DNA of 64,000 nt from Sphingomonas sp. BK235 (GTDB lineage Bacteria; Pseudomonadota; Alphaproteobacteria; Sphingomonadales; Sphingomonadaceae): the NCBI RefSeq assembly GCF_004345855.1, contig NZ_SLXN01000012.1, positions 1-64,000 on the forward strand, in the 5' to 3' direction. How positions within the stretch are numbered: position 1 is the first letter of the stretch; every line of letters begins with the position of its first letter. Made by a program: the position numbers and the translations under genes. Positions 28,898 to 36,468 of the stretch are shown piece after piece. Under the pieces are notes generated by a model. The model worked only from the letters and a program-made list of their open reading frames with translations. It did no database searches and had not been told where the DNA came from.

Positions 28898-28995
28898 CCG
28901 TCATCCCGGACTTGTTCCGGGATCCACGTCTCCGCGAGAGCAACGCTCGAGGAGTGCGCGGCACAATGGATCCCGGAACACGTCCGGGATGACGG
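28898..28995. repeat. Inverted repeat, CCGGGATCCA-core family (copy 2)
   Basis: Two outward GTCATCCCGG/CCGGGATGAC ends with internal GGGATCCA/TGGATCCC, in the same design as the repeat at 1662-1767. It lies in the 206-bp spacer between kdpB and kdpC, so it is transcribed within the operon. Confidence 0.8.
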
Positions 28996-29047
28996 GCGAG
29001 GGTCCTCGGGCAACTCTCCCCCAGGACAATCTCGAAGGAGAAATGAC

Positions 29048-29635
29048 ATGACCAAGGATCTCTCGTCCGCGCTGCGCCCCGCGATCGTGCTGACGTTGCT
29101 GTTCGCCGCGCTGCTCGGCCTGCTCTACCCGCTGGCGATGACGGCGCTGGGCCAGGCGCTCTTCCCGCGCCAGGCGAACGGCAGCCTGGTGCGCGACGCG
29201 GGGGGCACGGTGATCGGCTCGACCGTCGTGGGCCAGGCGTTCGCGACCGACCGCTACTTCCAGTCACGCCCCTCGGCCGCCGGCAAGGGCTATGACGGCC
29301 TGTCCTCCTCGGGCTCCAACCTCGGACCCGCGAGTCGGGCGCTCGCCGACCGCGTCGAGGCTGACGTCGCGAAGCGGCGGGCCGAGGGTGTCGCCGGCCC
29401 GCTCCCGGCCGATCTGGTCACCGCGAGCGGCTCGGGGCTCGACCCCGATCTGTCGCCGGCGAGCGCGCTGGCACAGGCGCCGCGGATCGCGCGCGTGCGC
29501 GGCCTCGCGGTGGAGCGCGTGCGCGCGCTCGTCGCGGCGCAGGTGGAGGACCCGATCCTCGGTGCCGCGCACGTCAACCTGCTCGCGCTCAACCGCGCGC
29601 TGGACGCGCTGCCCCGCGCCGCGGCGCCGCGCTGA
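29048..29635 (+). CDS. kdpC: K(+)-transporting ATPase subunit KdpC
   Basis: 195 residues with one N-terminal transmembrane helix (IVLTLLFAALLGLLYPLAMT) and a periplasmic domain (FATDRYFQSRPSAAG, SGSNLGPASRAL) typical of KdpC, which assembles the Kdp complex. GAAGGAG lies just upstream. No kdpD or kdpE follows; the next gene is a glutaredoxin. Confidence 0.95.
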   Translation: MTKDLSSALRPAIVLTLLFAALLGLLYPLAMTALGQALFPRQANGSLVRDAGGTVIGSTVVGQAFATDRYFQSRPSAAGKGYDGLSSSGSNLGPASRALADRVEADVAKRRAEGVAGPLPADLVTASGSGLDPDLSPASALAQAPRIARVRGLAVERVRALVAAQVEDPILGAAHVNLLALNRALDALPRAAAPR

Positions 29636-29767
29636 GCGACGCCGGATCGAGCGCCGCGCTCCCGCGCCAGTGCCGCAGGGGCGGGGCGAACGGCGACCGT
29701 GATCCGGAACGTCGCGGCGCGCGGCTCGTCCTGTTGCCACGGGCGCGTCCGCCCGCGGAGACCTTCG

Positions 29768-30016
29768 ATGGCAGAGAACCGGACCGCGACGATCTACCGC
29801 ATGGTGCTGCCCGACCACATCTGTCCGTTCGGCGTCCGTGCCAAGCAGATGCTCGAGCGGGCGGGGTTCGAGGTCGACGATCGCCTGCTCCAGTCGCGCG
29901 ACGCGGTCGACGCGTTCAAGGCCGAGCAGAACGTCGCCACCACCCCGCAGATCGTCATCGACGGCGAGCGGATCGGCGGCAGCGACGATCTCGAACGCTA
30001 TCTCGAACGGGTCTGA
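29768..30016 (+). CDS. Glutaredoxin-family protein with CPFG active site
   Basis: 82 residues with a thioredoxin fold: CPFG near residue 19, the cis-Pro motif TTPQIVIDG, and the glutathione-binding GGSDDL. The second Cys of the classical CPYC is Gly, so it is monothiol at this position, in the style of Grx4 but without the CGFS loop. A role in protein deglutathionylation is inferred. It stands between kdpC and a convergent phosphoesterase gene. Confidence 0.85.
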   Translation: MAENRTATIYRMVLPDHICPFGVRAKQMLERAGFEVDDRLLQSRDAVDAFKAEQNVATTPQIVIDGERIGGSDDLERYLERV

Positions 30017-30036
30017 CGGGCACAGCGCCCGCGCGG

Positions 30037-31161
30037 CTAGGGTTTCGCGCGCAGGGTGAAGCGGGTCATCTCCGACGGCACGCCCAGCCGCAGCGCGAAC
30101 CCCGGCCACAATCCGGTGCCGTTGCTGACGTACAAGGTCATGCCCCCGACCGCATAGCGGCCCGCGACGAAGCCGGCGTTGGCGCGCGCGACCAGCCGGT
30201 CGAGGCCGATCACCATGCCGCCATGGGTGTGGCCGGACAGTTGCAGCGCCACGCCGCGCGCGGCGGCGTGACGCGCCTGTCGCGGTTGATGATCGAGCAA
30301 GATGATCGGCACCCCCGCCGGTGCGCCGCGCAGCGCCACGCCCAGATCCGGGGGCGCCTCGCCGACGCTGGGCGCCGACAGATCGGTGACGCCGGCGACG
30401 ACCAGCGCCGCGCCGTCGCGCCGGATCACGATATGCGCATTGGGCAGCATGCGGAAGCCGAGCGCGGTCAGGTGGCGCATCCAGGCACCGTAATCGAAGA
30501 AATATTCGTGATTGCCCGGTATCGCCCACACGCCGTCGGCGGCGCGCAATGCCCGCAACGGCGCCACGTCGTCGCGGCGCATGTCGACCGAGCCATCGAT
30601 GACATCGCCCGTGACGACGATCGTGTCGGCGCCCGCGGCATTGGCGCGCGTCACCACGGCACGCGCCCAGCGATCCGGGAACAGCCGGCTGACGTGAAGA
30701 TCGGTGAGCTGGAGGATGCGATATCCCTCGAACGGTGGCGCCAGCCCAGCGATCTCCACCTCCACGTCCTTGATCGGCGGGACGCGGATCGCCTGCGCGA
30801 CCGCGAGCGCGCTGACCAGCAGCGCCAGCGCGATCGCGCCGTACCGCGCGGTGTCGGGCAGTCCGACCCGCCGCCACTGGACGACCGCCGCGGTGACCAG
30901 CCCGAGGTCGAGCACGATCTGGACGAACCACAGCAGCAGCAGCGCGCCCAACGCCCAGTTGAACAGGACCACCGCCGCGCGCGGAAACTCGGGCGCGAAC
31001 ACGGAGCCCGACGAGAGCCGGCTCCACAGATGATATTGCGAGGCGGCGAGCAGGAGCAAGGCGACGAGGACCCTGCTCCACAGCGGCAGGGACAGCGGCC
31101 AGAACGTGCGACAGGCGACGTAGATCGCCGGGATCAGGAAGATGAGGGAGATGATCGGCAT
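30037..31161 (-). CDS. Membrane-anchored metallophosphoesterase
   Basis: 374 residues from the ATG at 31161. Four hydrophobic segments occupy about residues 1-140. A calcineurin-like phosphoesterase domain follows, with LTDLHVS, VVTGDVIDG, IPGNHEYFF and the SGHTHGG motif. Members of this YkuE/YaeI-like group cleave phosphoesters outside the inner membrane, including lipid or envelope substrates. The actual substrate is unknown. Confidence 0.9.
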   Translation of the reverse strand: MPIISLIFLIPAIYVACRTFWPLSLPLWSRVLVALLLLAASQYHLWSRLSSGSVFAPEFPRAAVVLFNWALGALLLLWFVQIVLDLGLVTAAVVQWRRVGLPDTARYGAIALALLVSALAVAQAIRVPPIKDVEVEIAGLAPPFEGYRILQLTDLHVSRLFPDRWARAVVTRANAAGADTIVVTGDVIDGSVDMRRDDVAPLRALRAADGVWAIPGNHEYFFDYGAWMRHLTALGFRMLPNAHIVIRRDGAALVVAGVTDLSAPSVGEAPPDLGVALRGAPAGVPIILLDHQPRQARHAAARGVALQLSGHTHGGMVIGLDRLVARANAGFVAGRYAVGGMTLYVSNGTGLWPGFALRLGVPSEMTRFTLRAKP

Positions 31162-31473
31162 CCTTCCAGGGGCATCGACGGGCCGGGTCGGGTGATCGCC
31201 CCTTAGCGCGACTCGCTGCCGGAGGCGACCGACGGTCGCGCGTGCGCTGGCCGCCACCATCAAGAACGTCTCGGCGCGGCGCTGCCGGACGACCTCTGTC
31301 GTCGATCGCGGGTCGTTCGGCGGGATCGTATTCAGACCACCGCCCACCACTAACCCATGCCTTATGCGAAAATTGGATCGCACCTATAAAATACTATCTA
31401 TCCGGCCCGGAAGTTCGATGGTAGCGTTCCCGTCAATGGTTGACTCAGAGCAACCTGCTGTGGGGAGAGGGGA
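31162..31473. other. Divergent intergenic region before the TonB receptor gene
   Basis: 312 bases. The right half is less GC-rich (TATAAAATACTATC around 31385) and probably holds the receptor promoter. TGGTAGCGTTCCCG at 31419-31432 has one half resembling a LacI-type operator, but the other half is poor. GGGGAGAGGGG just before 31474 is the ribosome-binding site. Confidence 0.4.
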
Positions 31474-34400
31474 ATGTCGAAGGGGGCTTTCACGCATGCC
31501 AGTGCGTCGTCGCTGGTGATCGCGATGATGTTGGGTGCGGTACCAGCCGCCGCGCAGGGGGGCGGCACCGGCGGCGCGAGCGCGACCGACGCGCCGGCGC
31601 AGACGGGCGTCCCGGCGGGTACGCCCGCCACCGCCTCGGGTCAGCCCGCCACCGCGGGCGCGCTGTCCGGGACGAGCGAGGGCGGCGACGTCAGCACCAG
31701 CGCGGACGGGACCGACATCGTCGTCACCGGGCTGCGCCAGTCGCTCGCCTCGGCGCAGGCCATCAAGCGGAATTCCGAGCAGATCGTCGACTCGATCACC
31801 GCCACCGACATCGGCCGCCTGCCCGACACCACCGTCGCCGAGGCGTTGCAGCGCATCTCGGGCATCCAGATCACGCGCAACCGCGGCGAGGGCAGCGCGA
31901 TCGCGATCCGCGGCCTCACCCAGGTGCGCACCGAGCTCAACGGGCGCGACATCTTCTCGGCCAACGGCGGGCGCGGCCTGTCGTTCGAGGAGATCGGCCC
32001 CGATCTGCTCGCCGGCGTCGACGTCTACAAGAACCCCTCGGCCGAGCTGATCGAGGGCTCGCTCGGCGGCACCGTCAACCTGCGCACGCGCATGCCCTTC
32101 GACGCGCCGGGGCGGGTGGTGTCGCTGACCGGTTCGGCGACGCGCTACGACTTCGCCGACAGCAACAAGTTCGGCGCCTCGGGCCTCTACAGCGATCGCT
32201 GGAGCACGGGGATCGGCGAGATCGGCATCCTCGCCAACGCGTCATGGCAGCAGACCGCCTTCCGCGAGGACAAGGTCCAGATCGAGCCCTACCATTATCA
32301 CGGCCCCGATCCGATCGAGGGCGCGACGGTCGAGAACACCTTGGTGCCGGGCTTCGAGACGCAGAATGTCCTGGTCCCGCACGGCGGCGGCTTCAACAAT
32401 GCGGTAGGCGACCGCAAGCGCTTCAGCGCCGCCGCGGCGCTGCAGTGGAAGCCCACGTCCAACCTCGAATTCTACGCGCAATATCTGACCGCGCGCTATC
32501 GCTACCACGATTACGGCCTGTCGTTCTTCGCCGCCGGCACGCCGATGACGCCGACGCCGGGCGCGACCTTCACCGTCGAGGACGGCGTCGCCACCTCGGG
32601 GTCGCTCAGCAACCCCTCGAGCAGCAACGTCGTCTATCAGAACAACCGCAACACCGCGACGAGCGACTATGCGGCGGGCCTGAAATGGTCGGTGACCGAT
32701 CGGCTCCACGCCTCGTTCGACTATCAGCATATCCACTCGACCGCGGACAATCGCAGCGTCAACCTGACGATGAACGTGGTCAATCCCTCGACCTCGCTGC
32801 CGGGGCTGGGCTCCAACTTCAACGTGCTGTTCGACACGCGCGGTGACGTGCCCTCGATGCTGATCGATCAGCCGGGCTATCTGACGAACCCGGCCAATTT
32901 CGAGTTCACCGCGATCCAGCCGTTCCAGGAGAAGAACCGCGCCGACGCCGACGCGGTGCGCGCCGACCTCGACTGGGACTTCGACGAGACCGGCTTCCTG
33001 CGCAAGCTGAGCGTCGGCGGGCGCTATTCGGTCAAGGAAGCGGTGAACCGCAATTCGAGCACCTGGTCGACGATCGGCTCCACCTGCGCCAATTGGTCCT
33101 CGCCGGCGGGCTGCTATCAGCCGAGCGCGTTCCCGCAGTTCACCGAGCTCAACCCGTTGCAGGGCTCGCTGCTGCGCGGGCGCGCGGCCGACCTGTATTT
33201 CGGGCCGGTGCTCCAGTGGCGGCTGAGCTCCGCCGCCAACCCCGAGCAGGGCTTCGCCGACGTCAAGGCGATCTCGGGCCAGACCATCGGCTTCACCTCC
33301 TTCGACGACGCGAGCGCCTTCAACGGCACCGTCAACGAGAAGGACATCTCGGCCTATTTCCGCGCCGCCTTCGGCACGCGCCTGCTGGGCATGGACCTCG
33401 ATGGCAATGCCGGCCTGCGCTACGTCCGCACCGAGCAGACCGGCATCGGCTCGCGCGGGCTGACCTACCGCGACCCCAACACCGGGCCGGTGACCAATCC
33501 CGACGGCAGCGTCACCGCACCCCCCAGCGTGGTCGAGCGCGAGCCGTTCACCGGCGGGCGCAACTATACGAAATGGCTGCCCAGCGTGAACCTGCGGCTG
33601 CACATCAGCGAGAAGCTGCAGGCGCGCTTCGCTTTTTCCAAGAACCTGTACCGGCCGAACTTCAGCCAGCTGAACCCCAGCTTCAACCTGAGCCCGATCT
33701 ACAACGGATCGGCCAACACGCCGCAGACGGTCGATCCGAACCTGCCCTACGACCCGCAGACCAACCCTTATGCGGGCACGGGCAATGTCTCGGGCAATCC
33801 CGATCTGCGCCCGCAGCAGGTCACCTCGTTCGACGGCGCGCTCGAATGGTATTTCGCGCCGACCGGCTATGTCTTCGCCACCGTGTTCAAGAAGAACCTG
33901 GTCGACCTGCTCGACAACCGCACCTTCCCCGTCAACCAGACCATTCCCGGCGTCGGCGTGGTGCAATTCAACGTCACCTCGGTGGTCAACGTGTCCAAGG
34001 GCGGGGTGAAGGGCTTCGAGGTCGGCGGCCAGCGCTTCTTCGATTTCCTGCCCGGCGCGCTCGCGGGGCTGGGCGTGCAGGCCAATTACACTCTGTCCGA
34101 CAGTGATGCCGGCGTGGTGGCGCAGGGCAATGCCGGCAGTACCAACCTCGTCTCGGTGCCGCTGATCGGCCTGTCCAAGCACAGCTTCAACCTGATCGGC
34201 CTCTACGACAAATACGGCTTCAACGTCCGCCTCGCCTATAATTGGCGGAGCCGCTACCTGCTGACCACCACCGGGGTCGGCACGCAGACGTTGCCCGAGT
34301 TCGTCAAACCCTATGGCGTGCTCGACGCCTCGATCAGCTACGATTTCTCGCCCAACCTGTCGCTGACGCTCGACGCGGCCAATCTCAACAACGCCGCCTA

Positions 34401-34488
34401 TCGCAGCTATCTGGCGACGCCGGCGACGCCGCGCGACTTCCAGTACAACGACCGCCGCCTCTCGGCGCGACTGCGCGTGCGGTTCTGA
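31474..34488 (+). CDS. TonB-dependent outer-membrane receptor
   Basis: 1004 residues with a signal peptide (VIAMMLGAVPAAAQ), a Gly/Ala/Thr-rich spacer, a TonB-box-like DIVVTGLRQS, a plug domain (residues ~85-215, with VAEALQRISGIQITR) and a long beta-barrel ending in the terminal Phe of RLRVRF. The size and the plug fit the TIGR01782 group found in sphingomonads, Caulobacter and Xanthomonas. Many of these import oligosaccharides. With the halogenase-like and GH42 genes next door, a carbohydrate is the likely ligand. Confidence 0.95.
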   Translation: MSKGAFTHASASSLVIAMMLGAVPAAAQGGGTGGASATDAPAQTGVPAGTPATASGQPATAGALSGTSEGGDVSTSADGTDIVVTGLRQSLASAQAIKRNSEQIVDSITATDIGRLPDTTVAEALQRISGIQITRNRGEGSAIAIRGLTQVRTELNGRDIFSANGGRGLSFEEIGPDLLAGVDVYKNPSAELIEGSLGGTVNLRTRMPFDAPGRVVSLTGSATRYDFADSNKFGASGLYSDRWSTGIGEIGILANASWQQTAFREDKVQIEPYHYHGPDPIEGATVENTLVPGFETQNVLVPHGGGFNNAVGDRKRFSAAAALQWKPTSNLEFYAQYLTARYRYHDYGLSFFAAGTPMTPTPGATFTVEDGVATSGSLSNPSSSNVVYQNNRNTATSDYAAGLKWSVTDRLHASFDYQHIHSTADNRSVNLTMNVVNPSTSLPGLGSNFNVLFDTRGDVPSMLIDQPGYLTNPANFEFTAIQPFQEKNRADADAVRADLDWDFDETGFLRKLSVGGRYSVKEAVNRNSSTWSTIGSTCANWSSPAGCYQPSAFPQFTELNPLQGSLLRGRAADLYFGPVLQWRLSSAANPEQGFADVKAISGQTIGFTSFDDASAFNGTVNEKDISAYFRAAFGTRLLGMDLDGNAGLRYVRTEQTGIGSRGLTYRDPNTGPVTNPDGSVTAPPSVVEREPFTGGRNYTKWLPSVNLRLHISEKLQARFAFSKNLYRPNFSQLNPSFNLSPIYNGSANTPQTVDPNLPYDPQTNPYAGTGNVSGNPDLRPQQVTSFDGALEWYFAPTGYVFATVFKKNLVDLLDNRTFPVNQTIPGVGVVQFNVTSVVNVSKGGVKGFEVGGQRFFDFLPGALAGLGVQANYTLSDSDAGVVAQGNAGSTNLVSVPLIGLSKHSFNLIGLYDKYGFNVRLAYNWRSRYLLTTTGVGTQTLPEFVKPYGVLDASISYDFSPNLSLTLDAANLNNAAYRSYLATPATPRDFQYNDRRLSARLRVRF

Positions 34489-34586
34489 CGAGATGGGCTC
34501 GCGTGTGTCTCTCCCGGCCGTCCTCCCGGACCCGGATTGATCGCCGGGGATCGCGCGCGATCCCGCGGCAGCGACGAGCCTCACCT

Positions 34587-34621
34587 GTGGCCGCCTTCCG
34601 CGAGGGCGGCCACCTTTTTTT
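34587..34621 (+). terminator. Rho-independent terminator after the TonB receptor
   Basis: Perfect 9-bp stem GTGGCCGCC/GGCGGCCAC with a 9-base loop, followed by C and seven T. It ends the receptor transcript or attenuates read-through into the halogenase gene 28 bp downstream. Confidence 0.9.
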
Positions 34622-34648
34622 GAAAGACGGGCGAGGAGAGGCGGCGAG

Positions 34649-36145
34649 GTGAGCGACGGGGCGATCCGGCACGTGGTCGTGGTAGGCGGGGGGACCGCCG
34701 GCTGGATGGCGGCGGCGATGCTGTCGAGCCGGCTGCCGCGCGAGCGCACGCGCGTCACTCTGGTGGAATCGGCCGAGATCGGCACGGTGGGGGTCGGCGA
34801 GGCGACGATCCCGCCGATCCTCGACCTCAACCGGCTGCTCGGCATCGACGAGGACGAGCTGATCCGCCGCACCCACGGCACCTACAAGCTGGGCATCGAG
34901 TTCCGCGACTGGGGCGCGATCGGCCAGCGCTATTTCCACCCGTTCGGCAGCTACGGCGCCGATATCGGCGGGGTGGCCTTCCACCACCACTGGCTGCGGC
35001 TGCGCGAGGGGGAGCTGGCCGATTATTCGCTGCCCACCGTCGCCGCGGAGGCCGGCCGCTTCGCGCATCCCGCGCAGGATCCGCGCGATGTGCGGTCGAA
35101 GCTGGCCTATGCGCTCCACTTCGACGCCAGCCTGTACGCCGCTTTCCTGGGCGAGCGCGCGATCGCCGACGGCACCGAACGGGTCGAGGGGCGGATCGTC
35201 GCGGTCGAGCGCGACGGGGCGAGCGGCGACGTCACCCGGCTGCGGCTGGCGGACGGGCGCGCGATCGACGGCGACCTCTTCCTCGACTGTTCGGGCTTCC
35301 GCGGCCTGCTGATCGAGGAGGCGCTCGGCACCGGCTATGAGGATTGGTCGCGCTGGCTGCCGATGGATCGGGCGATCGCGGTGCCGACCGAGCGGATCGC
35401 GCCGCCGGTGCCGTTCACGCGCTCGACCGCGGGGGCGGCGGGGTGGCGCTGGCGCATCCCGCTCCAGCACCGCACCGGCAACGGCCACGTCTATTGCAGC
35501 CGCTTCCTCGACGATGACACGGCCGAGCGGCAGCTGCTGGACGCGCTCGACGCGCCCGCGCTGGCCGCGCCGCGGCGGCTGCGCTTCACCACGGGGCGGC
35601 GGCGACGGGCGTGGAACCACAATGTCGTGGCGCTCGGCCTCGCCTCGGGCTTCATCGAGCCGCTCGAGTCCACCTCGATCCATCTCGTGCAGCAGGGGGT
35701 GCAGACGCTGATGTCGCTGTTCCCGCGCGGCGCGATCGAGCCGGCCGAGGTGGCGCAGTACAACCGGCTGATGCAGCGCGACTATGAGCAGGTCCGCGAT
35801 TTCGTGATCCTGCATTACAAGCAGACCGCACGCGACGACACGCCCTTCTGGCGCATGGCCGCGGCGATGGCGGTGCCCGACACGCTGGCGGAGCGGATGG
35901 CGCTGTTCGCCGCCAACGGCCGTATCGTGCCCGAGCCGGGCGAGCTGTTCACCCCGACGAGCTGGGCCGCGGTGATGCTGGGCCAGGGCCTGTCGCCGCG
36001 CGGCTATGACGGACAGGCCGACCTCTACCCGGAGGAGACGATGGGCGCGCAGCTGCGCCGGATGGCGGACCTGGTGCGCCGCGGCGCCGCGGCGCTGCCG
36101 ACCCACGCCGATTATCTCGCGCAGCCGCAGCGGGCGAGCGGGTGA
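34649..36145 (+). CDS. FAD-dependent tryptophan-halogenase-like protein
   Basis: 498 residues, GTG start after GGAGAGGCGGCGAG. It has the N-terminal FAD site VVVGGGTAGWM, the catalytic Lys in GTYKLGIEF, and the halogenase motif WRWRIP near residue 268. All halogenase hallmarks are kept, so FADH2-dependent chlorination is chemically possible. In sphingomonads and Caulobacter such genes commonly sit beside TonB receptors and glycosidases, and their true substrate there is unclear. No flavin reductase gene is nearby. Confidence 0.88.
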   Translation: MSDGAIRHVVVVGGGTAGWMAAAMLSSRLPRERTRVTLVESAEIGTVGVGEATIPPILDLNRLLGIDEDELIRRTHGTYKLGIEFRDWGAIGQRYFHPFGSYGADIGGVAFHHHWLRLREGELADYSLPTVAAEAGRFAHPAQDPRDVRSKLAYALHFDASLYAAFLGERAIADGTERVEGRIVAVERDGASGDVTRLRLADGRAIDGDLFLDCSGFRGLLIEEALGTGYEDWSRWLPMDRAIAVPTERIAPPVPFTRSTAGAAGWRWRIPLQHRTGNGHVYCSRFLDDDTAERQLLDALDAPALAAPRRLRFTTGRRRRAWNHNVVALGLASGFIEPLESTSIHLVQQGVQTLMSLFPRGAIEPAEVAQYNRLMQRDYEQVRDFVILHYKQTARDDTPFWRMAAAMAVPDTLAERMALFAANGRIVPEPGELFTPTSWAAVMLGQGLSPRGYDGQADLYPEETMGAQLRRMADLVRRGAAALPTHADYLAQPQRASG

Positions 36146-36169
36146 TCGCGCGCGCCGCCTCTTCCCGCA

Positions 36170-36200
36170 CCGTCATCCCGGCCGCGCGCCGGGATCCATC
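36170..36200. repeat. Half-length repeat, CCGGGATCCA-core family (copy 3)
   Basis: A single arm of the family (GTCATCCCGG ... CCGGGATCCA) without a partner arm close by. It lies downstream of the halogenase gene. Confidence 0.6.
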
Positions 36201-36274
36201 CCTCTGTGAGCGCAACGCTCGCCGCACCGTTGGTCCGGACCCAAGAGGTTCATTGTCGCGGGAGCGACTTACCC

Positions 36275-36372
36275 CCGTCATCCCGGGCTCGACCCGGGAT
36301 CCATCGTGCCGCGAGAACCGCCGGCGTCGCTCGCGCGGAAGGATGGATCCCGGCGCGAGGCCGGGATGACGG
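36275..36372. repeat. Inverted repeat, CCGGGATCCA-core family (copy 4)
   Basis: Paired arms beginning GTCATCCCGGGC and ending GCCGGGATGAC, in the convergent spacer between the halogenase and GH42 genes. With copy 3 it accounts for most of the 323-base gap, and no gene is seen there. Confidence 0.75.
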
Positions 36373-36468
36373 TGAGGGGCGAGCCGCTTCCGTTACGGCG
36401 GCGAGCGCCGTGCTAGCCGCCGCTCGCCCTCAGCGCCGCACCGGCGATACGGCTCAGCTAAGCCACAC

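Noticed and set aside
29636..31161. kdpD or kdpE downstream of kdpC
   Set aside because: No histidine kinase or response regulator motif was found on either strand. The genes here are glutaredoxin and metallophosphoesterase.
31419..31432. LacI-type operator upstream of the TonB receptor
   Set aside because: Only one half (TGGTAGCG) fits and the other half matches poorly, so it is noted only in the intergenic entry.
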